Notes: a model not told the origin generated them from the letters alone. 64,000 nt of DNA from Dictyobacter vulcani (GCF_008974265.1 NZ_BKZW01000001.1:310001-374000), one strand, 5' to 3'. Shown: positions 27,028 through 36,422, counted from the stretch's first letter. A program made the numbers and translations.

Positions 27028-27348
27028 ATGAATGTTGCTGATACGTTCGCATCTATGCAGAAACTCTTCAATCCCGCTGCCGCCGCCGGACTAAATAAGA
27101 CCATCCAATTAAATATTACTGGTGCTGATGCAGGCGTCTATGCTTTAAAAATTCAAAATCAAACCTGCGAACTTGTTCCCCCTGAATCGACAAAACCCGA
27201 TCTTACTTTAACAATGAGCGATCAGGATTGGATTGCCCTTACACAGGGACAGCTTAATCCGATGAATGCTTTTCTCTCGGGAAAAATAAAAGCTACTGGC
27301 GATATGTCTCTGGCCATGAAAATCCCTAATCTGTTTCCAGTAAAATAA
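27028..27348 (+). CDS. SCP2 sterol-binding domain protein
   Basis: A 106-residue single-domain SCP2-like protein. The conserved C-terminal half, PDLTLTMSDQDWIALTQGQLNPMNAFLSGKIKATGDMSLAMKI, is the family hallmark, forming a hydrophobic tunnel for lipids or acyl chains. In bacteria such small proteins have poorly known roles in lipid binding. An AAGGAG site precedes the ATG, and TATACT near 26970 preceded by TGG may be an extended -10. Followed by a strong terminator. Confidence 0.85.
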   Translation: MNVADTFASMQKLFNPAAAAGLNKTIQLNITGADAGVYALKIQNQTCELVPPESTKPDLTLTMSDQDWIALTQGQLNPMNAFLSGKIKATGDMSLAMKIPNLFPVK

Positions 27349-27370
27349 GCAGATATTTACACTTATAAAC

Positions 27371-27420
27371 GTACAAAAAAGGTATATGCTTCTCTATAAT
27401 AGTATATACCTTTTTTGTAC
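27371..27420 (+). terminator. Perfect 17-bp hairpin terminator after the SCP2 gene
   Basis: GTACAAAAAAGGTATAT (27371-27387) and ATATACCTTTTTTGTAC (27404-27420). The T6 tract lies inside the descending arm. It is 22 bp past the stop codon. Confidence 0.7.
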
Positions 27421-27544
27421 TTGTAATGTACCAAACCTGATCAACCTTGCAGTACTATAAGGACCTATGGTATACTCCTCTTGACTAAGTAATGTCTTTG
27501 CCAGGCACTTTTGGAATACGGCAATCCGTAGAAAGGCGTCCGAC

Positions 27545-28042
27545 ATGGTCCTTAGGAGCAGTGAGTTACACCATAATCTTCAATATCTCAATAGTATGTT
27601 GACCACTCATGAGGCAGCGAAACATCTCGATCTTAGTTATTGGCACTTTATGCATCTGGTAGAAGCCGGAAGGATACCTGGAGTACGGGTTGTCGATCGC
27701 TGGCTCTTTTCGCCAGATGACCTGAACGACTATAGACGAAGCAAATTCGGAGTTCTGGAAGATCTGGCCAAAACAGCCCTTGAAAATCCCAGAATTGGAC
27801 TGACAGAGAAACAGGCCGTCATCTGTCACTATCTACTCGCCAATCAACGTCCTTCTGAAATCGCTCGCAAGCTTCAACAATCTCGACAAGCAGTCCATTC
27901 ACAAATATCACTGATTCGTGAAAAAGTCACACGAGTACAGGCCACCCCACTTATCCCACCCGAATCAACCACAGCAAGGAATACAATGCCAGCCACAAAA
28001 CGCATAACGCGCAGTAAGCGCTTGCAAGCGCCGCTACCTTAG
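27545..28042 (+). CDS. DNA-binding protein with excisionase-type HTH and second HTH
   Basis: A 165-residue basic protein. Residues about 18-55 (MLTTHEAAKHLDLSYWHFMHLVEAGRIPGVRVVDRWLF) are an excisionase/MerR-like helix-turn-helix of the 'helix-turn-helix domain-containing' type. Residues about 92-130 (LTEKQAVICHYLLANQRPSEIARKLQQSRQAVHSQIS) resemble a sigma-70 region 4 or LuxR-type HTH. The C-terminal tail is Ser/Thr/Lys/Arg-rich. The ATG at 27596 is an alternative start lacking 17 residues. Role unknown; it is probably a transcriptional regulator or a leftover from a mobile element. Confidence 0.65.
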   Translation: MVLRSSELHHNLQYLNSMLTTHEAAKHLDLSYWHFMHLVEAGRIPGVRVVDRWLFSPDDLNDYRRSKFGVLEDLAKTALENPRIGLTEKQAVICHYLLANQRPSEIARKLQQSRQAVHSQISLIREKVTRVQATPLIPPESTTARNTMPATKRITRSKRLQAPLP

Positions 28043-28487
28043 TAAGAGTGAATTCAGGATAGCCAGGTACATCCAACATTCGATATCACTATATACCTGG
28101 ATTGCACACCAATATCTCTTTATGAATATATGAAAACAACAAAGAAGGGTTATGCTTCTGAAGAATCTTCCAGAAGGTGACGCGATATATCCTATTGGTA
28201 AACTAAAAAAATAACAACAATATGCCTTTATAAACTGAATAAATAATTCAGTAAGACTATCTTTGATAGCAGCCAACGTAGCATCCTACGGCAAATACCT
28301 ATACCTTCTTTTCATTGATAGGCATACTATTTTTGATAACTCGTGGCTCTATACGCACGGGTTATCAATATCTTTGTCACTTGATTTCCCCTCAATAATC
28401 CCAGATTACTTCAGGACTATGGGCTGCAGATGAAGGCGCAACTATCAATAAGAGCAGCACGTATCATATATAAAGAGAAATTCACAA
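28043..28487. other. Intergenic region with one hairpin
   Basis: 445 bp between the HTH gene and the GH15 gene with no supported gene. TTGATAACTCGTG (28333-28345) pairs with CACGGGTTATCAA (28356-28368) with one mismatch; it is either the terminator of an upstream transcript or a site regulating the GH15 gene 120 bp downstream. Confidence 0.4.
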
Positions 28488-30362
28488 ATGAGGAAAAGAA
28501 CGGTGCAAGAACAAATATTGCCAAGACAACTCAAAAATAAAACGTATCAGCCAATTGAAGACTATGGCGTTATTGGAGATTTACATACTGTCGCACTGGT
28601 TGGAAAAAATGGCGCGATCGATTGGTGTTGTATCCCACGCTTCGACGCTCCCAGCGTCTTTGGCGCCCTCCTCGATGTGAATAAAGGAGGTACATTCCGC
28701 ATTAGCCCGGCTTTTGATGAAACGACCAGTATGGGCCGCAAACAGATGTATCTCCCTGAAACGAATATTTTAATTACCCGCTTTTTGACGGCTGATGGGG
28801 TTGGAGAAATTACCGATTTCATGCCAATAAAACAGGCAGGCTCCAAAGTCCTTCAGCACCATATTATCCGTGAAGTCAAAGTTGTCCGTGGCTCGCTTCC
28901 TTTTGAGATGGTGTGTACTCCAGCCTTTAACTATGGACGTGATGAGCATACATTGTCACTCTCAAATCATGGCGTCGTTTTTCACAGTAAATCATTAAGC
29001 CTGGGACTGGCGGCAACGGTCCCGCTGGAAGAGGATGGCCAGGGTGGTGTAAAGGCAAAATTCACCTTGCACAATAATCAAAGCGCCTATTTTGTCTTAG
29101 AAAGCGCACAGGACCACGATCTGGAGCCCAAACCACTCAGTCAGAGACAATATGAGGCCGCCTTTCACGAAACGAAGGATTACTGGCAGCGCTGGCTCTC
29201 ACAGTGCCAGTATCAAGGCCGCTGGCGTGAGATGGTGCAGCGCTCAGCCCTGGTTTTGAAATTGCTAACCTATGCTCCCACCGGAGCCATTGTGGCGGCC
29301 CCGACAACCAGTCTGCCGGAGACGATTGGCGGCCAACGCAACTGGGATTATCGCTATACCTGGCTGCGCGACGCGGCCTTCACGATCTATAGCCTGCTCA
29401 TCCTGGGATTTTACCAGGAGGCTGAGGCGTTTATGGGCTGGCTTGATGCTCGTTGCCATGAACTCAAGGATAATGGCTCACTCCAACCAATGTATACGAT
29501 TGATGGTGGCCATGATTTAAGCGAGTTCAGCCTGGATCATCTGGAAGGGTACCGTCAGAGTGCGCCGGTACGCATTGGTAATGGTGCCTATAAACAAAAA
29601 CAACTGGATATCTATGGCGAATTAATGGACTCTATTTACATTTTTGATCGCCACCAGGATATCTCGTATGATCTCTGGCATAATCTACGACGCTTGCTGA
29701 ATTGGTTAGGCGAACACTGGCAGGAACCGGATGAAGGTATCTGGGAGGTTCGAGGTGGACAGCAACATTTTGTCCATTCGCGTGTTATGAGTTGGGTAGC
29801 CTTTGACCGCGCGATCCGTATCGCACGTCACCGTGGACTACCCGCCCCTATCACAGAGTGGACAAATATCAGTGCGCAGATCTATGAAGAGGTAATGGAA
29901 CAAGGCTGGGATGAAAAAACCAAAAGCTTTATACAATACTATGGTAGCGAAGCTATTGATGCCAGTTCACTGCTGATGGTCCTGACCAAGTTCACTGGCC
30001 CAACCGATCCCAGAATGATGGATACAATCAACCGTATTCAAAAAGAGCTGACCAGTGATTCGCACGTCTACCGCTATAATCCAACCCGTGCTGCCAGTGA
30101 TGGCCTGGGTAGCTTCGAAGGTACTTTTAGTCCCTGTAGTTTCTGGCTTGCCGAAACATTAGCCCGCGCGGGACGACTCAGCGATGCTCGTCTGGTACTG
30201 GAGAAGATGCTTACGTATTCAAATCACCTTGGATTGTACGCCGAAGAGATCGGGCCAACCGGAGAAGCCCTGGGCAATTTTCCACAGGCTTTTACCCATC
30301 TTTCATTGATCAGTACCTGTTACAATATGGATCGAGCGCTCAATGGTACATTGCTGCGCTAA
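28488..30362 (+). CDS. Glycoside hydrolase family 15 protein (glucoamylase/trehalase-like)
   Basis: A 624-residue cytoplasmic GH15 enzyme. The N-terminal beta-sandwich domain (YQPIEDYGVIGDLHTVALVGKNGAIDWCCIPRFDAPSVFGALLD) is of the trehalase-like type. The (alpha/alpha)6 catalytic domain has NWDYRYTWLRDAAFTIYSLL, the general acid region EPDEGIWEVRGG and the general base region YAEEIGPTGEALGNFPQAFTHL. Related proteins in actinobacteria and archaea hydrolyse trehalose or alpha-glucans; which is used here cannot be decided. No signal peptide. No other sugar genes adjoin it. Confidence 0.88.
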   Translation: MRKRTVQEQILPRQLKNKTYQPIEDYGVIGDLHTVALVGKNGAIDWCCIPRFDAPSVFGALLDVNKGGTFRISPAFDETTSMGRKQMYLPETNILITRFLTADGVGEITDFMPIKQAGSKVLQHHIIREVKVVRGSLPFEMVCTPAFNYGRDEHTLSLSNHGVVFHSKSLSLGLAATVPLEEDGQGGVKAKFTLHNNQSAYFVLESAQDHDLEPKPLSQRQYEAAFHETKDYWQRWLSQCQYQGRWREMVQRSALVLKLLTYAPTGAIVAAPTTSLPETIGGQRNWDYRYTWLRDAAFTIYSLLILGFYQEAEAFMGWLDARCHELKDNGSLQPMYTIDGGHDLSEFSLDHLEGYRQSAPVRIGNGAYKQKQLDIYGELMDSIYIFDRHQDISYDLWHNLRRLLNWLGEHWQEPDEGIWEVRGGQQHFVHSRVMSWVAFDRAIRIARHRGLPAPITEWTNISAQIYEEVMEQGWDEKTKSFIQYYGSEAIDASSLLMVLTKFTGPTDPRMMDTINRIQKELTSDSHVYRYNPTRAASDGLGSFEGTFSPCSFWLAETLARAGRLSDARLVLEKMLTYSNHLGLYAEEIGPTGEALGNFPQAFTHLSLISTCYNMDRALNGTLLR

Positions 30363-30415
30363 CGTACTCCCTAACGTCTTTCTACCTCGTTTTCGCGCCA
30401 TTGGCGCTCCAAGGA

Positions 30416-30472
30416 TTTTAACTGTGATGTAAAATTGTGTGCAAGGCGCACAATTTTACATCACAGTTAAAA
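30416..30472. repeat. 27-bp near-perfect palindrome downstream of the GH15 gene
   Basis: TTTTAACTGTGATGTAAAATTGTGTGC (30416-30442 arm, written in short: TTTTAACTG...) pairs with GCGCACAATTTTACATC... (30446-30472) with one G-T pair and a 3-nt loop. On the plus strand it is followed by A rather than T, so it is not a standard terminator for the GH15 gene. Confidence 0.6.
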
Positions 30473-30879
30473 AAGCATGGGTGCTCTAGCGCCCGAGTGT
30501 GGCTGGCTGCACCCTCCCCGATGATGGTGGGAATCAAACCCTATCTGACGATACGCATGACAAATCTATTTCCCCAGATCCAGTTCAGGGTGCAATCTAT
30601 GTAACTGAACTGCCGGGCAGGGAATAATGTGTGTACTGGATTTGTTACAATATACAAGAGCATACAGAGTGGGGATAAAGTATAATAGATACAGGTACCA
30701 GAAAACAGAGGAACTAAAAAAACATCACCTCTGCTTAATCGGTCCATCTATGTTTTTCAAATGCAGTTCTATTACCCCAAAAAAAACGTAGATACATGGT
30801 CTCCACATGGGAATGTCCTACTTTAGCTACTGCCAACTCGACAGAAACGCATTATTAGGATAAAATCTTACAGGGACTA
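30473..30879. other. Decayed region left of an integrase remnant
   Basis: About 400 bp with no intact gene. It lies between the palindrome and the integrase fragment and is probably degraded mobile-element DNA. A stretch resembling a tRNA T-arm on the minus strand (30530-30545) lacks the other tRNA parts. Confidence 0.3.
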
Positions 30880-31065
30880 ATGAAATTATTATGCAATCTG
30901 CAAGGACGCATAATTACCAGGATGCGATTTCATGACTTGCGACATTCCGCGGCCACTATTGTTTTGGCAATGAGCGTTGACCCCAATGTTGTACAGCAAC
31001 GACTCAGTCATGCAAACGTACAAATAATTCGAGGTGGGTATGGACATCTCAAAACGTCCATATGA
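30880..31065 (+). pseudogene. Tyrosine recombinase (phage-type integrase) C-terminal fragment
   Basis: 61 codons remain. RMRFHDLRHSAATIVLAMSV with DPNVVQQRLSHANVQII and GGYGHL match the C-terminal catalytic part of tyrosine recombinases (HxLRH box, then H/W region, expected Y in the final IYxH segment, here GYGH). The N-terminal half with the first catalytic Arg is missing, and no start or ribosome site is convincing. It is a relic of a prophage or integrated element. Confidence 0.7.
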
Positions 31066-31207
31066 CCAGAAGAAACAAACACTTCAAACATTCTTTTTTT
31101 AACGTTCGGCAGAAAAGCAAAATTCGTAAATAGTTGTGTCCAGATAAGCACATGCTGAAAAGTTTGCTGTCACATCTGCTGTCACACGGAGGGATTGATA
31201 AATTACT

Positions 31208-33073
31208 ATGCAGGCTGAAACGGCTTTACAGGCGGAATCAAAATTGGTTAAAAGAAATAATATCCGGAATGTCGCCATTATTGCCCATGTTGACCATGGC
31301 AAAACGACCCTGGTAGATGGGTTGCTCAAGCAGAGCCATATCTTCCGCGACAATCAGCAGGTGGGTGAGCTGATTATGGACTCCAATGATCAGGAGCGCG
31401 AGCGCGGTATCACCATTCTGTCAAAAAATACATCGATTGATTATCGAGATATTAGAATCAATATTATTGACACCCCGGGACACGCGGACTTTGGTGGTGA
31501 GGTTGAGCGCGTGTTGAATATGGCAGATGGCTGTATTCTACTGGTTGACGCTGCTGAAGGTCCTATGCCTCAGACACGTTTCGTGCTTCAGAAAGCCTTG
31601 CAACTGAATCTGCAACCAATCGTGGTCATTAATAAAATTGATCGCAAAGATGCACGTATCGACTATGTTATCGAAGAGACCCAGGACCTGTTCCTGGAGC
31701 TGGCTACCCATGATAGTCATCTGGATTTCCCAATACTTTATGCTATCGGTCGGGATGGCGTGGCTATGTATAAGCCAACAGATGAGCAAAAAGATCTCCA
31801 GCCTTTGTTTGACACCATTGTTAAAACGGTGCCAGCCCCCAATGTTGAGATCGATGCGCCATTCCAGATGCTGATAACCGCACTGGACTACGATGATTAT
31901 AAGGGTAAATACGCCATTGGACGTGTCATTCGTGGCCGCATTGCCCCCAATACACCAGTGGCACGCATTAGCCGCGATGGTGAGATTTCTCGCCAGAAAA
32001 TCAATCTGGTCATGAGTTATCGGGGTCTGCAGCGCTCTGAAGTGACTGAGGCTATCGCTGGCGACATTATCGCCCTGACAGGTATTGCTGATGCGAACAT
32101 CGGCGAAACCCTGGCCGATATCGATAATCCAGAGGCTCTGCCTTCGATCGAGATCTCTGAGCCAACCCTGAGAATGACTTTTGGTGTCAACACCAGTCCT
32201 CTCTCTGGTCGCGATGGTAAATTCTCGACCTCCCGTCAGTTACGTGCACGCCTTTATCGTGAGTTAGAGACCAACGTTAGCTTACGCGTTGTAGATGGTA
32301 ATACTCCTGATGAGTTCATTGTCTCTGGTCGTGGTGAGCTACACCTCTCAGTCTTGATTGAGACACTGCGCCGTGAAGGTTATGAACTACAGGTCTCACG
32401 TCCAGAGGTCATCACCCATGAGGATGAAAATGGTCATCTCATGGAGCCAATCGAGCACCTGGTTATCGATACCAAAGATACGTATATGGGTGTGCTGACC
32501 GAGGCATTGGCGGTGCGTAAAGCTCAGTTGACCAATATGACCAATGATGGTAGCAGCAATATCCGTATCGAGTACGATATTCCAACGCGTGGCCTGATCG
32601 GCTTCCGTAATGCCTTCCTGACCCTGACCAAGGGTAATGGAGCCATGAACAGTCTGCTTAAAGGCTTTGTCCCCTGGATGGGTAAGATCAACAGTGCCCG
32701 CATGGGTGCCCTGGTCGCCTCTGAACTCGGCACTGCTGTCACATATGGCCTGGGCAATGCCCAGATGCGTGGCGATACGTTCATTGAGCCTGGTACACCA
32801 GTATATGAGGGTATGATTGTAGGCCTCAACGCCCGTCCCGATGATCTGGTTGTAAATATCTGTAAAGAGAAGCAGAAAACCAATATCCGCTCCTCAACAT
32901 CAGATATCTCGGTTCGCCTGACTCCCCCAATTTTGATGAGCCTGGAGCAGTCGCTCGACTTCATTAATAATGACGAGCTGGTCGAAGTGACACCAAAAAC
33001 AATCCGCCTGCGTAAGCGCTACCTCACCCAGCACGAGCGTTCACGCGCACGCTCACGCGAAAACGATCAATAA
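31208..33073 (+). CDS. typA: Translational GTPase TypA/BipA
   Basis: A 621-residue ribosome-binding GTPase of the EF-G-like family, needed for stress adaptation and late 50S assembly. G motifs: [15 protein letters not shown] (G1), RERGITI (G2), [12 protein letters not shown] (G3), NKIDR (G4). Domains II and III and the TypA-specific C-terminal domain follow ([65 protein letters not shown]). RBS GGAGGG. Ends in a strong terminator. Confidence 0.96.
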   Translation: MQAETALQAESKLVKRNNIRNVAIIAHVDHGKTTLVDGLLKQSHIFRDNQQVGELIMDSNDQERERGITILSKNTSIDYRDIRINIIDTPGHADFGGEVERVLNMADGCILLVDAAEGPMPQTRFVLQKALQLNLQPIVVINKIDRKDARIDYVIEETQDLFLELATHDSHLDFPILYAIGRDGVAMYKPTDEQKDLQPLFDTIVKTVPAPNVEIDAPFQMLITALDYDDYKGKYAIGRVIRGRIAPNTPVARISRDGEISRQKINLVMSYRGLQRSEVTEAIAGDIIALTGIADANIGETLADIDNPEALPSIEISEPTLRMTFGVNTSPLSGRDGKFSTSRQLRARLYRELETNVSLRVVDGNTPDEFIVSGRGELHLSVLIETLRREGYELQVSRPEVITHEDENGHLMEPIEHLVIDTKDTYMGVLTEALAVRKAQLTNMTNDGSSNIRIEYDIPTRGLIGFRNAFLTLTKGNGAMNSLLKGFVPWMGKINSARMGALVASELGTAVTYGLGNAQMRGDTFIEPGTPVYEGMIVGLNARPDDLVVNICKEKQKTNIRSSTSDISVRLTPPILMSLEQSLDFINNDELVEVTPKTIRLRKRYLTQHERSRARSRENDQ

Positions 33074-33103
33074 ATAACTTTTGGGACTGATGAGTCTCTT
33101 CAG

Positions 33104-33151
33104 AAATATCCACCTCCGTTTAAATCTGTTTAAACGGAGGTGGATATTTTT
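33104..33151 (+). terminator. typA terminator
   Basis: A perfect 21-bp stem (33104-33124 and 33129-33149, core CCACCTCCGTTTAAA / TTTAAACGGAGGTGG) with loop TCTG, running into T. Confidence 0.85.
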
Positions 33152-33258
33152 TATGAGCAGGAAATATTGTGAATTTAGCCGGGGTAACTTCATGCAAAAA
33201 TCCAGTAATAACTAAATTTTGGTACTATTTTTTTTGCTAAAGCATAAAAATATATGCT

Positions 33259-33291
33259 TATACCTGAAAATATGTCTATGTATCAGGTATA
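33259..33291. promoter_or_regulatory. Inverted repeat in the promoter region of the small secreted peptide
   Basis: TATACCTGA (33259-33267) and TCAGGTATA (33283-33291) are perfect 9-bp arms, about 115 bp upstream of the peptide start. TATACT at 33288-33293 overlaps the right arm and may be a -10, so this could be an operator. The remaining 33152-33404 sequence is AT-rich and geneless. Confidence 0.45.
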
Positions 33292-33404
33292 CTATGACCG
33301 ATAAGTCATTATATATGACGAACTAGCGCCCGAATTCAGAAACGCCAAACGTTTCTATGTATCTGGTCGAAAACCAGAAGTATTCTGACAGAAATGGAGA
33401 TTCT

Positions 33405-33575
33405 ATGATGGCAAGATTTCTACGAAAAGTGGCTTTTGTCCTGTCTATCTGCCTGTTCCTTTCATTCTCCCCTGTATTTTGGAGCGGTTCGGCAACAGCA
33501 CATGCAGCAACCAATATGCACCATTCTGTTACCCCTCATGTCACCTGCCCACCACCACCATACGCCTGCTGGTAA
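33405..33575 (+). CDS. Small secreted peptide with C-terminal CPPPPYACW
   Basis: 56 residues from ATG 33405 (or 33408), with a GGAG site 7 nt upstream. A clear signal peptide (MMARFLRKVAFVLSICLFLSF...) ends at SATAHA, predicting cleavage before ATNMHH. The mature part is only about 22 residues, with several His and Pro and two cysteines in CPPPPYACW at the extreme C-terminus, which could form a small disulfide loop. I do not recognise a family. The gene has its own candidate operator upstream and a 15-bp hairpin just after the stop, so it appears to be a real, separately transcribed unit. Confidence 0.6.
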   Translation: MMARFLRKVAFVLSICLFLSFSPVFWSGSATAHAATNMHHSVTPHVTCPPPPYACW

Positions 33576-33581
33576 GTAAAA

Positions 33582-33617
33582 GGCCCAATGCATAGACGTT
33601 TATCTATGCATTGGGCC
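33582..33617 (+). terminator. Hairpin after the small peptide gene
   Basis: GGCCCAATGCATAGA (33582-33596) and TCTATGCATTGGGCC (33603-33617) form a perfect 15-bp stem. The downstream tract is CCTCTCTCT, a weak U-rich tail. It lies 6 bp past the stop codon. Confidence 0.65.
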
Positions 33618-33660
33618 CCTCTCTCTGTACCAGATTAAAGATGTTCCATTCAGGTTGATG

Positions 33661-33813
33661 ATCCAAATGGCAGGGCTTTCCAATTCTCGTTGCAAGCGGG
33701 GATGCAAGGGGCGGCCAGCCCCTTGCCGGAGCGCGAGGTGTCCTCGCATCTCCTCCCTCTTCTCCCGCCGAAGGCGGGACAAAAAGAGAATTGGAAAGCC
33801 CTGATCCAAATGG
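33661..33813. mobile_element. MITE-like element (133 bp) with 10-bp target duplication
   Basis: Perfect 18-bp terminal inverted repeats CAGGGCTTTCCAATTCTC (33671-33688) and GAGAATTGGAAAGCCCTG (33786-33803) enclose a non-coding, GC-rich, hairpin-rich interior. The direct repeat ATCCAAATGG flanks it exactly (33661-33670 and 33804-33813). It was probably mobilised by a full-length IS elsewhere; a 10-bp duplication would suit an IS4-type transposase, which is an inference. Confidence 0.85.
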
Positions 33814-33845
33814 CGCTGAGTTTTACCTGCTGAGCACAATATGAT

Positions 33846-34148
33846 ATGATTGAGGTGAAGATCATCACATGGAGCATTGTAACCGTGGAAGCAAAAACAG
33901 ACACACAAGCAAAACCACACGTAACATTTTATACAAAAGCAGGTTGTCATCTCTGTGATGAAGCCAGAGATATATTGGATGAGATTGCAGCAGAGATTCC
34001 TTATGATCTCACTGAAATCGATATACGCAGAGATATGGAACTCTTTGAGCAATATCGCTATCGCATTCCAGTTATTCTGCTCGACGAAACTTTGATTGCT
34101 GAGGGCCGTATAGAATATAGTGATCTGGCAACAGCGTTTGAAGTATAG
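33846..34148 (+). CDS. Glutaredoxin-like (DUF836) thiol-disulfide protein
   Basis: A 100-residue thioredoxin-fold protein. HVTFYTKAGCHLCDEARDIL holds the CxxC redox motif at the start of helix 1; EIDIRRDMELFEQYRYRIPVILLDE carries the cis-Pro region typical of glutaredoxin-like DUF836 proteins. The N-terminus is uncertain: the first 20 residues from ATG 33846 are poorly matched, and GTG 33885 would give a compact domain. The MITE ends 33 bp before the start, so it may have replaced part of the promoter. Likely cotranscribed with the DUF2085 gene 32 nt downstream. Confidence 0.75.
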   Translation: MIEVKIITWSIVTVEAKTDTQAKPHVTFYTKAGCHLCDEARDILDEIAAEIPYDLTEIDIRRDMELFEQYRYRIPVILLDETLIAEGRIEYSDLATAFEV

Positions 34149-34180
34149 TTAATAAAACACCTACAAACAAGGAAGTAGCT

Positions 34181-34820
34181 ATGGCCACACAACCATTTAT
34201 GCACAATCAACAACGTCGGGCAATACCGTCCCACGCACTACCAGGCCGACAAAAATCTGCGTTTGAACGCTTTGTCGATCGTTGTGGAGATTTTCTAACC
34301 GAGTATTGGGCTCATGTTGTCATGATTGGTTTGGGAAGTCTGGTTGTGACCGCTATCTCGATTCCTTTTCTCTCCTACTTTGGATTGGACAGCATCGCCA
34401 AACCCTTATTCTTCGCGCTCCACTATGTCTGTGCCCAGATTCCTTCACACTCCATCTATATCTTTGGCCATCAACTTGGTCTCTGTGAGCGTAACTTCTC
34501 TATCTATACCTCTATGTTTCTTACCAGCCTTGTCTTTGTCTTAAGCAAAAAACGGATGCCTGGTATTCCCTGGTGGCTCTGGATCCTGATGATCTTGCCT
34601 ATGGCCTGGGATGGGACGACTCAGATGTTTGGCTGGCGCGAAAGCGATTGGATGCTGCGTGATTACTGGCACGCTATTTGGTGTAGGCAATATCTGGTTT
34701 GCCTTACCATTGATGCAAAAAAGTATCCTGGAAACAACTCTTCCACCCCATCTGCAACAACCACTGGTACAAAGGGCACCTGATATTGCCACCATGCCAA
34801 CACAGGCACCACAAAAGTAG
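34181..34820 (+). CDS. DUF2085 membrane protein (frameshifted near the C-terminus)
   Basis: A protein of about 212 residues when read across a break. It has membrane segments at about 42-68, 100-130 and 120-140, and the DUF2085 hallmarks HYVCAQIPSHSIYIFGHQLGLCERNFSIYTSMFL and LPMAWDGTTQMFGWRESDWMLR. After LR (about 34658-34661) the frame must shift by one missing base to give VITGTLFGVGNIWFALPLMQ, which matches the usual last membrane helix. Without the shift the tail becomes hydrophilic and unrelated. Function of the family is unknown; a cysteine-rich, possibly metal- or redox-linked membrane protein. Confidence 0.72.
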
Positions 34821-34853
34821 CTCTGCCTGCCACGACTATCCATTAAGGATATA

Positions 34854-36422
34854 ATGCGTTATAATCTAGCGATAGAAAATGAAGAAGTACGTTATAGCAC
34901 ACAGGCATCACAAGGAAGCCAGGAACTAATAGAGAGTATGTCCGAGAATTTACAAGGACCAACGTTTGCAGTCACCACATTAGGCTGTAAGGTCAATCAA
35001 GCAGACAGTGAAGCCATTAGCGATCAGATGAATGCAGCTGGCTTTGCGCAACGCGACTTTGAGGAGTCGGCGGATATTTATATTGTGAATACCTGTACCG
35101 TGACACATCTGGGTGATAGAAGTTCACGGCAGTTGATTGCGCAAGCACATCGACGCCATCCTGATGCGCTTCTCGTCGTCACTGGCTGCTATGCTGAACT
35201 TAATCCAAAAGCAGTCTCTGCTCTACCAGGCGTCAATCTCGTCATTGGCAATACAATCAAAGAAGGATTAGTTTCCACGATCCGCGAAAAAATCTTAGAG
35301 CAGGAAACGGGCGAGAGCCAGGATATAACCACTGCATCAGCTACTGAAAGCAGTAGTGAGCCAGCAGCACGGCGCAGTTTACCAGTGCTGCCACTAGATA
35401 CCCAGCACATCGGGAGCGATAATGCTTTAAACTTCCAGGTACAGGAAGAAGAACCACAGGCCGACAATCCAGCCCTTCTAACACCATTTACCGATAATGT
35501 ACAAACAAGTGAGCTGGCTAACCACCGCATGTTCTCGCGCACACGCGTACAAATGAAGGTACAGGATGGCTGCGATAATCGCTGTACGTATTGTATCGTG
35601 CCATATGTACGCGGCAAATCACGCAGCCGCAGTATTGAAGCTGTGGTCGAAAATGTTCAGCGCAAAGCGCGTGCCGGCTATCAAGAGATCGTGCTGACCG
35701 GTATCCACCTGGGCGACTATCATCCCGATGCCGACGAAAAACTGGATCTGGGCGATCTGATCGCGACGCTCTTACGCGAAACGGAAATTCCACGCATCCG
35801 CGTCTCTTCCCTGGAACCAGAAGATTTCCAGTTAGAGTGGCTGGAGATGTGGGCTGATCCACGTATGTGTCGCCACTTACACCTACCAATGCAGAGTGGC
35901 TCGGACGCCATTTTGCGGCGTATGGCTCGTCGCTACAATAGCGACCGCTATCGCATAATCGTCAAAACCGCCAAGCGCCTGGTGCCCGGCATGGCGATCA
36001 GTACCGATATCATTACCGGCTTCCCCGGTGAGACCGACGAAGATTTTGAGCTAACCTACCAGTTAGCGCAAGAGTTGGAGTTCGCGAAGTCGCATGTGTT
36101 CCGCTTCTCCCCACGACAGGGCACACCGGCAGCACGGATGCGGGACCAGATTAAAGATGTAGTCAAAAAGGCCCGCAGCCAGCGTTTACTTGATCTGCAC
36201 GAAGAGCATAGCCGCCAGTTCCGCGAACAATTCCTGGGACAGGAAGTGCCAGTGCTGATTGAGCAGTTCAAACATGGCAAGTGGGAAGGTCTGACAGATA
36301 ACTACATTCGCGTAGAAGTGAATGAACTACCGGAAAATGCAGAGGGCTGGCAACATACCGTTGTCAAAGCACGCTTAAACTCCCTGATCGGGGATGGTGT
36401 TCATGGCACGTACGCCCAATAA
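34854..36422 (+). CDS. mtaB: tRNA (t6A37) methylthiotransferase MtaB
   Basis: A radical SAM methylthiotransferase that converts t6A to ms2t6A at position 37 of tRNAs. The N-terminal UPF0004 domain has TTLGCKVNQADSEAI and VNTCTVTHLGDRSSRQ (4Fe-4S ligands) and VVTGCYAE. The radical SAM cluster is QDGCDNRCTYCIVPYVRGKSRSR (CxxxCxxC), followed by ITGFPGETDEDFE and a C-terminal TRAM-like domain. An Ala/Glu/Gln-rich insert of about 80 residues lies between the first two domains and makes the protein (522 residues) longer than usual. An ATG at 34938 would remove a poorly conserved 28-residue extension. The stop lies inside the next gene. Confidence 0.92.
   Translation: MRYNLAIENEEVRYSTQASQGSQELIESMSENLQGPTFAVTTLGCKVNQADSEAISDQMNAAGFAQRDFEESADIYIVNTCTVTHLGDRSSRQLIAQAHRRHPDALLVVTGCYAELNPKAVSALPGVNLVIGNTIKEGLVSTIREKILEQETGESQDITTASATESSSEPAARRSLPVLPLDTQHIGSDNALNFQVQEEEPQADNPALLTPFTDNVQTSELANHRMFSRTRVQMKVQDGCDNRCTYCIVPYVRGKSRSRSIEAVVENVQRKARAGYQEIVLTGIHLGDYHPDADEKLDLGDLIATLLRETEIPRIRVSSLEPEDFQLEWLEMWADPRMCRHLHLPMQSGSDAILRRMARRYNSDRYRIIVKTAKRLVPGMAISTDIITGFPGETDEDFELTYQLAQELEFAKSHVFRFSPRQGTPAARMRDQIKDVVKKARSQRLLDLHEEHSRQFREQFLGQEVPVLIEQFKHGKWEGLTDNYIRVEVNELPENAEGWQHTVVKARLNSLIGDGVHGTYAQ

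Noticed and set aside
30486-30560. A tRNA gene, from a T-arm-like GGGTTTGATTCCC on the minus strand
   Set aside because: No matching acceptor, D or anticodon stems could be built around it.
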